Shown one piece after another: positions 57,056 to 64,000 of a stretch of 64,000 bases of DNA. Under the pieces are notes generated by a model. It was not told where the DNA came from and made no database searches. It saw nothing but the letters and a program-made list of their open reading frames with translations. Origin of the DNA: Psilocybe azurescens (lineage: Eukaryota > Basidiomycota > Agaricomycetes > Agaricales > Agrocybaceae); contig JAJIRX010000522.1 of NCBI GenBank assembly GCA_023853785.1, positions 1 through 64,000 of the forward strand, written 5' to 3'. The position numbers were made by a program, and so were the translations under genes. Each line of letters begins with the position of its first letter. Within the stretch, counting starts at the first letter, position 1.

Positions 57056-59314
57056 TGTGTATATGACTTTACCTCAATACAAGTTAATACTTGACATCAT
57101 TGGTATTTCTTTCGGAACTTGCTTTTTTCTGGAGCTGCGATCATATCTCTTTGTTTCACTTGGAAGGACCACGTTCGTATGCGCCAGAATACTAATACAT
57201 CGTCATACACAGGTCGCCGTTATAGCACGTTTATTCTTACTCTCTGACATACATTGGCTCCGTCCGGACATATCTACCTCCACAAACACTGCATTCCATG
57301 TAGCGGACGCTGGCGCCGAACACTATTGACGTCACCGGAATTGTATTTCTCTCTTCAACCAGCTCAAGCATCCACCTAACTCCATGATCCCGCCGATGCT
57401 TCACGAATTTCCACCCACCTCTGTCTCAATCAATGAGTGGCTGAGATTCCGTGAATCTATAGTGTTACGCAATGGCTGCAGATAATCCTTTCACTTGTTC
57501 CGACCATAATGCATTCGAGTCGCCTGTACCGACAAACCGCCCTACCTCGGCTATATTCCGCAATGCTTTTATTGCTTTCGTTGACTTTGATGCAATTGCC
57601 TTATCTTGTACTTATCACAAGTTAATACGTGCTCCGTCCGCACTCTCTCTAATTCCTATGATCACGCCCCCTCGTCATCTCGGATGGGAAAGCCTTTATT
57701 GGCATAATTCACGTCTTGTACCCCAAAATCGACGGCAATCATTAACAGAGCCTTTTCTCATGATTTTCGGCCGAGAAACCCTCCTTTCTTTCCATCCCTT
57801 ATTCCGGTGTACGTCCTATTTCCCTTATCTTCAAAATGAAAATATCTTACTGACAACGATACCGGTTCCGTCCGATGAAGTATAGCACTTAACTCTGGAG
57901 TACTACGACCCTTGGGGTGAATATGGGGATCAAGACTTGCATATGCTCCCTAAAGCTAGGCCGCATCAGTCGTAACTCGGTAGACGGCGGACGCCGTTAC
58001 CAAGTACCACTATGCGGTGTTTGCTTGGCTACAATGACAGAACTACATATCATGCCATCAATCAGTTATCTCGGAAAACTCCCTGCCCTGCTCCCTCTTG
58101 AATGAGATTAAGTCTGTGGCTTCGCATCCGCAGTGATCGAAGGCCTTCCTGTGTGCAAGGAGTGGATAATCTTCAAAGACATTGTGTGAACCATGTACAG
58201 CTTGGGTATAACTCACATAATAGCGCACGGTGTCCTCTGTAACGTGTTTACAATTATATTTCTGTTTCGGCACGACACGTATGCATGTGCGCACACACAA
58301 TCGTCTGTAGGTACATTTTATTTTTGTATCTAATTGCTTGGGTACTTGGAGGTGTTTGCGACCCTAGTTTATTCGTCAATATAAATCTTTATGAATGGGT
58401 TCGGTCAATCGGATCGACCGGGAAAGTAAAAAGCGACGTATATTTAACGTTGACTATATTGCAGCGGAATGCTTTACAACCGTTCGGGAAGGAAGACCAA
58501 ATATGGCACGTGTCTGTATGAGGAGTCGGTCCTTAAGTTATTCTAGAAAGGGTGAGTGAGTCAGAGTGAGTCAATTTCTGACATATGGATACCAATTGAC
58601 GGGTATCTTTGTGCTCTTTCGCAGGCGAAAGCTCAATCTGCCAGTAATATGTGCTGGAGCACCTGGGGGCTGAAGCCTCGCCTTGATCATCGTTAAACGT
58701 GCTCCCATGATAGCATATTCCGAAAACTAAGCTGAACCAATATATCCTCTCGTGACATATACAAGGGCGGGATAAACCCCATTTGTGCCTACAGCGAGGG
58801 AAAACACGCCTTTGCAACGAGGCGGCTGCCATTTCCAGTCACTTGCGCTTCTTTTCAGTCGCTGACCTATCATCAGACACCCTGTTAATCGGATAATAAT
58901 CACCTTTTGGGCCATAAATCCCGCTCATGCAGTGTAAAATTAGCGCCGCTAGCCGAATCCCCTCAACTTCTGATTGAAGACTATCATATATGGCTGACGC
59001 TCAGGTATTTTAAGCGCTCGAACGCTGTGCCATCAGGCACGAGGCTTCGGAAGGTATGCGGGAAGGGGCAGCTTATTTACTCCCAGATATACAGTCGATC
59101 TTCGTCTTTATATATAAAGACAATTGCTAGTAACCCTGATGTCTTTTGCCTCACCCACCATTAATCCTCTTAATACCCTCCACTGTATCGACTACCTACC
59201 TACACCTGATTGTATTCTACTCAATTCTACTATCTGTTTTGACACTATAGTTTTGTCTTACCGACCCTCGATTGATTCTCACGTTTGAGCCCTCGAGTAT
59301 TACTTTCAATCACC
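57056..59314. other. 2.3-kb intergenic region
   Basis: No gene I can support. A 137-codon plus-strand frame at 57472-57885 (MAADNPFTCSDHNAFESPVP onward) is the longest, but its composition is unremarkable and it has no detectable motif. A TATATATAAAGAC word at about 59110 may be the core promoter of the Zn(II)2Cys6 gene. Confidence 0.45.
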
Positions 59315-62300
59315 ATGAAAGCCAAATCTTCTGGAACTGGAAACCCTCGTGGCCGGGGTACTTATAACCCGGCCTGCGACGTTTGTGCCAGGAAGTAAGC
59401 TCGTTGACGTCGTCGACAGCGTGGAAAAGTACTAAAAACTCTCAGGAAAACTAAGTGCGATGGCATCAAGCCTGTTTGTCAACCATGCCGGCAACAAGGC
59501 CGCCAGCAAGAGGTTCGTGCACTGCCCAATCTCTTCCTCATGCATTCCATGCTAATGTCTATCACGTCTATCACAGTGTGCATGGACCAAGAATCCTGTG
59601 CGCAAACCCCGGACGGAGCAGCACTTCGAGGCACTACACAAGCGTGCTGAGAACCTCGCCCTCCGTAACAACGAATACCGCAAATACGCTGACTACCTAG
59701 AATCTCTCCTGGATGAATGCCACCAGGACTATCACTCCCACCGAAACGTCGATTTCCGCGCTTCCCGACCCTCAGAGACTGATGCGCTAGTAGGCAGCTC
59801 GACTGACCTCCTGGACCACGACTTCGATTTCAGTGTGTTGGGCAGTGAGGAGAACGATTTGAGCTCGGATAATGGCGATCCAACGAAGGAGATATGCATC
59901 CCTACCCAAAGTCTCAAGGTACGCCCTCCTTGGCTTAACACAGACCTCCTATTCATCCCTTCGGCAGATCGAGGAAGGAGGCCTCATTCACCACTACGGC
60001 AATACCGCCCCTTTCAGATTTGAATCCCTAGAAGTTCCCTCTCAACCTTCACGATTCCCCGCCCTTGCCGAAAACCCAGACGCGACATACGTGCTTGTTG
60101 TCGACGGTGTCAACGACGACTTCTGCAATCCCGACTTTGACTGGTCACGGCATCTCCCCACAGCCGTACCATTAGATCGAAGATCCCATGACAAGTAATT
60201 ACGCCTTCCTCTTCTTGCAAATTCACTCTAATGATCTTTTTCGTGATCGTAGAGCTCTCGACCTCCTTTTCAAGTTCTTCACTTCTTGGTGCCTTCGTAT
60301 GATCCCAGCCCTCTTTCTGAGGGATATGTACCGAGCGCTCTGCGTCCCCTCTTCACAACCGCCTCCGAAAACTCCTCACTATTCTCCCATGCTTCACAAT
60401 GCGCTGGTGGCTTTGGCCCTGGCCTTCCTCGACGACCATAGATTCCGAGACCTCAAAGCCCGACAATACTTCGCCAACACCGCGAAGAGTTTCATCGAAG
60501 CTGAATGTCAAAAGCCCAACCTGAGCGTCGTCCACGCTCTCTCAGTTCTGGCCAGCTACCACAGCTCCCAAGGTGAACAGACGCTTGGCTACATGTACTT
60601 CGGGATGAGTGCTCGTATGGCTCAAGCACGTATGTCTCGCGCCCCACACATCCTCATTAAAGATGTCTACTGACAGTTTGATGATAGTCGGCCTCAACGT
60701 TGACTGCGCAGAGTGGGTCAAACTTGGCCTCATAGACGAGGCTGACAGGCTTGATCGTCACTGGGCTAACTGGACCACCTTCACACAGGACGTGTGCTGG
60801 TCCCTCTACGTTGGCCGCGACTTCTGCGTGACAGCGCCCACCGACACGGAGCTGGGCAAGGACGTCTCGCTACCCTTCGTCGACTCGGAGTACGACCAGA
60901 TGCCATGGGTTCATCCAGCCGCTGGCATTGATCCCCAGCCTAACTATCTAACCAAGACCTTTGAGGCCACCTGTGAGCTCCTCCTCATATCGAGGCGCAT
61001 TATGGACGTTGTGTGCGTAGATTTCAACAATTGTATGTCTTTCAAACCACTGAACCTGTTTGGTCCATATAGCAATGGTCTAAACCGAGCTCGAAGCCGT
61101 CCTTTCGCTGTCGACGAGTTGATTAGTGACATAGAGTCTGTCTTTCTCTATCCTCAGTCAACTATCTTTCTGACCTCTACAACAGCTTGAAGCTCAATAC
61201 ATGGAGGGGAAGCCTTTCCCCTGAGCTTGAAGTCACTGTCAAGTCTCGTCCGACAGCGACACCGCATAAGCTTATGCTCCACCTGGCATATTGGTGGCTG
61301 TTCATCCTCCTGCACCGCCCTTTCTTCCACCGAAAGGCGCGGCCGATCTACAGCACTGATAGAGAAATCGATCATGTGAAGCTCTGTCGACGAGCTGCGG
61401 AGAATATCATGGAGCTCCTTGCGACTTGGCGTTCCTTGTACTCTCTTCGCTACTGCCCCATCACCCTCATACAAACAGTGTTCTCTGCAGGCACCATCTA
61501 CCTTCTCACAGCCATGCAAGCAGGCTCTGGCGTTCGCATCGCCCAGAAGGAGCTCCGTCACTCCCTGGACCAGCAGAAGCTAGTCATGCAGTACCTCCAC
61601 GAGATTGGAAGATCCTGGCAGTGCGCCACCAATATCGCCGGCATCTTGAAGGCTTTGATGCATGATCAACTTAAACCCCTTTTGGAACGCAAGACCATGT
61701 CCATCACATCCTCCGCTGGTGGTGGCTTGCAAATTCCTGAATACACCGGTGACGAAGATAATGATGATACTCGCTCTACTATCTCTCGCTCTTCCTCAAA
61801 GGGTCACATCCGCAGACACTCATCCATTTCCAAGAACAAGCCTCCTCGTCGACTCAATCATATTCGAAACCAGTCCGCCAGTCAAGCTTCTCTTTCTGAC
61901 TCTACGTCTCCGCCCTCGGCCTCTCCGACTATCACTATTTCTCCGGTTCATCAGACTTCAAACCCCTCTGCTACTGTGAGTTCTCCGATTACAATACGGA
62001 CTCCCCCGAAACCGTCCATGTCTCCTTTCTCTTCCAGTCCTTCCAGCGTCCCTGTGCCCCGATCCTTGGGGTCTGCGACCCCGCAGTCAACACAATGGTA
62101 GCCCCAGTCCTGGCTCCAGTCCGGTATTCTCTAATTATTCTCCCTTCGTCGTTCGTGCATCGTGCTTCCCCCGTTCACAGCTTTTCGCAGCAGTCTTCTA
62201 GCCATGCAAACCCAGACGCTTCTTTGTTCTCTTTTGATAGTCAAACCACCAGTCACATGTTCCACGGTCAAGGTTCTGTCTTCGGTCAAGGTCAAGGTCA

Positions 62301-62733
62301 AATTTTCAACAACGGACAGTCATCACCTCGCACTCACCAATACCCTGGAAAGGAGCTTGCCGGGTTCTTAGGCATGCTGGGCGGCCAGACCCTCCCGGAA
62401 GCACCTTTCGTGGGCCCTTTTAGTCTAGGAGACACCGTCGGCCCCTTCGGCGCCATCTCGTCGGACAATACAGTCTTCTCAGACCCCGCATCGCTCACTC
62501 CTTTTGGCGCCGAATTCCTTACTCAGATGCACACTTTGGCCTCGTTGGACAACCATTCTATGGTCGACAGCGATACCAACATGGACGATAGTACATCTTG
62601 GGACCTTTTGGGCTCAGACGTTCGAGTCTTAATGCCCTCGTACCCTTCTTTACTTCTGTATATATACATATGCTCGCGACCACTGTTCTGCGGTCGTTTT
62701 TGGACGCTTCGTTTCCATTTGCAATGGTTATAG
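59315..62733 (+). CDS. Zn(II)2Cys6 fungal transcription factor (Fungal_trans)
   Basis: Nuclear regulator. N-terminal zinc binuclear cluster across two introns: CDVCARK, KTKCDGIKPVCQPCRQQGRQ and CAWTKNPV, spacing C-x2-C-x6-C-x6-C-x2-C-x8-C. Next the coiled-coil dimer region FEALHKRAENLALRNNEYRK then YADYLESLLDEC. The middle homology region begins LDLLFKFFTSWCLRMIPALF with HNALVALALAFLDDHRFRDL, ALSVLASYHSSQGEQTLGYM YF, LGLNVDCAEWVK, and WSLYVGRDFCVTAPTDT (the RxxSxWxxxYxxDR-like box); later HKLMLHLAYWWLFILLHRPF. The C-terminus is Ser/Pro-rich then Gln/Gly-rich (GQGSVFGQGQGQIFNNGQ). The general layout recalls NirA/AmdR-class regulators, but the target pathway cannot be read. Frame changes at about 62050-62200 in the Ser-rich linker suggest one or two indels or an intron. 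Confidence 0.87.
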
Positions 62734-63161
62734 TACTGCGCTTTGGGATTGCATGTATAATCAGTGCTGTGCAATATGATTTCGTTGTCCCGTAGCGTGC
62801 AGCAGGCCAAGTTAACATATCGTGACATCTTGAAAGCCCGTCGTCATAGGGCTCACTAATAAGAGTCATGCGGAAAATGACAAGACACGATATATCGATT
62901 GAACGACCGGCCGGGTTACTAATGTGTACGATGCGTAAAGGATGGAGAAAAGCGGGAGCGGCTGTCAAAGGAAAGGGTTGGCGATCACGGTTACGTGTAT
63001 GTAGATGTAGAAGATAAGATAATACGAAAAAGGGGCTGTGGTAAGCCTGGGCGCCAGGCTTACACATCTGGCAAAATCATAATGGATACGTATTTTACTT
63101 GACCCGGACACATAAATGGCCTCTCAAACTCAACTCAAAGGTGCATTTGAAACCCTCCCAG
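62734..63161. other. Intergenic spacer
   Basis: No gene. It lies between convergent 3' ends. Confidence 0.45.
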
Positions 63162-64000
63162 TTACCTTCCGAAAATGCGCGCAAAGAAGCCCTTAGACTT
63201 GGCTTTTTCTGCAGTGGCGGCTACACCCAGCCGCTCTTCAACGGCAGCATCTCTTTGTCTTCTGTGTCTGGTAGGCTTCCACCCTGGAAGGGGTTTCCCG
63301 TATTCATCCAGCTCAGGCGACTCTGGGGATTCTGTGCTCAAGTCCGATGCTGGTGTGTCCGGTCTCGTGAAGGGATTGTTCGATCTGAAAGCGTTTCCGG
63401 ATGGAATCTGATCATTGTCAACCGAGCGAGATGAACTGGTCGGAGTATTCGCTTTTGAGCAGCGGCGGGAGGTGATGTTTTTCCAGGTTCTCTCGAGGCC
63501 TGTCATCCTCGTTAATTAAATCGTTTGCGTTGATAGGTATTAGATCGACGACTTACGTGCTCGTATCCCACAGACGACTGTGACTGAGCTTTGGGAGCTG
63601 GAATCTTCAATTCGGGGCCACTAGCCTCCGGTGGTGATGTTCTCGGGGCGTCTCTCAAGGTCTATCAATCCTCGCTAATTGAAGGATTTTTTCAACTGTT
63701 ATTTTTAGATCGGCGACTTACTATCTCTGATCCCAAAGACCAATTTGACTGGTATTGGTGAGCTTCAGCGTCACCCGAGGAAGTTAGCAGTGTCACATCC
63801 GAGCATGTGGGGTCATATTCACTTCCCTTATGTATCGAAAAAGAGACACGGGAAATAAATGTGAAATAGCGAACGACAGCATTGAAAGATAACTTACGAG
63901 TTGTGGAGTCGGGAAAGGATATATGAGTAGATGACTTTGAGATATCCCACAAGCATAAAGAATATGAAGGCGCTGGAAAGGGGTTGACATATCCTATTTC
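63162..64000 (-). CDS. Unidentified protein, C-terminal part, cut by the right edge
   Basis: Last exon 63506-63162: GLERTWKNITSRRCSKANTP, ESPESPELDEYGKPLPGW and KPTRHRRQRDAAVEERLGVA, ending KSKGFFARIFGR. Preceding minus-strand exons near 63660-63555 (LRDAPRTSPPEASGPELKIP, KAQSQSSVGYEH) and 63830-63725 (CSDVTLLTSSGDAEAHQYQS) are linked by short introns. Further exons lie beyond the window. The residues are polar and likely disordered, with the Arg-rich helix and the aromatic GFFARIFG end as the only conserved-looking parts. Family not recognised. Confidence 0.5.

Noticed and set aside
57472..57885. 137-codon plus-strand frame
   Set aside because: Plausible length but no recognisable motif or exon partners; kept only as a remark in the intergenic entry.
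61154..61561. 135-codon minus-strand frame
   Set aside because: Antisense to conserved Fungal_trans exons of the Zn(II)2Cys6 gene.
1..64000. CRISPR arrays, bacterial-type operons, prophage
   Set aside because: No regularly spaced repeats, ribosome-binding-site driven gene runs or phage genes; the DNA is plainly fungal nuclear.

Overview
This window is nuclear DNA of a filamentous basidiomycete, most likely an Agaricomycete. The evidence is intron-dense genes (introns mostly about 45-80 nt with GT..AG borders) on both strands, families typical of mushrooms (DUF6533-type membrane proteins, a HET-domain protein, an HMG-box factor, NT-C2 proteins, fungal aquaporin), a tRNA-Ser with a typical eukaryotic intron, and no operons. 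I cannot name the species.

Layout. 0-4.5 kb: the 3' end of a plus-strand gene, a convergent coiled-coil protein gene, a small heat-shock protein gene and an aquaporin. 4.5-8.6 kb: an AT-rich, gene-poor stretch with a hairpin, direct repeats and a possible small Tyr/His-rich reading frame. 8.6-13.3 kb: an APH-type kinase-like gene and its broken partial copy, a second small heat-shock gene and a hypothetical spliced gene. 14.9-15.5 kb: mitochondrial ribosomal protein bL28m. 17.4-18.8 kb: an HMG-box transcription factor. 19.4-21.6 kb: an amino-acid permease. 23.1-27.6 kb: two tandem DUF6533 membrane proteins. 27.9-31.0 kb: TRAPP II subunit Trs65. 32.0-34.4 kb: a butanediol-dehydrogenase-like zinc dehydrogenase and a small SLOG-like Rossmann protein. 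35.7-42.9 kb: three paralogous four-pass membrane proteins with a HET-domain gene between the first and second. 43.2-44.8 kb: a single-pass membrane protein. 44.8-49.1 kb: a tandem segmental duplication carrying two NT-C2 genes. 49.1-51.6 kb: an MFS transporter. 53.3 kb: tRNA-Ser(UGA). 53.9-57.1 kb: hexokinase, divergent from mitochondrial uL14m. 59.3-62.7 kb: a Zn(II)2Cys6 regulator. The right edge cuts a minus-strand gene.

Role of the genes. The set mixes housekeeping (glycolysis, mitochondrial translation, vesicle traffic) with accessory families that expand locally (sHSP, DUF6533, four-TM, NT-C2, APH-like). No metabolic cluster is evident; the accessory families are best read as local duplications.

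Caution on quality. At least fifteen otherwise well-conserved exons switch reading frame by a single base, mostly inside homopolymers (for example in hexokinase, Trs65, the permease, HET, SLOG-like and both sHSP genes). The simplest reading is uncorrected long-read or pyrosequencing indels in the assembly rather than a run of pseudogenes. Spans given for such genes are first codon to the most likely true stop; introns are included.
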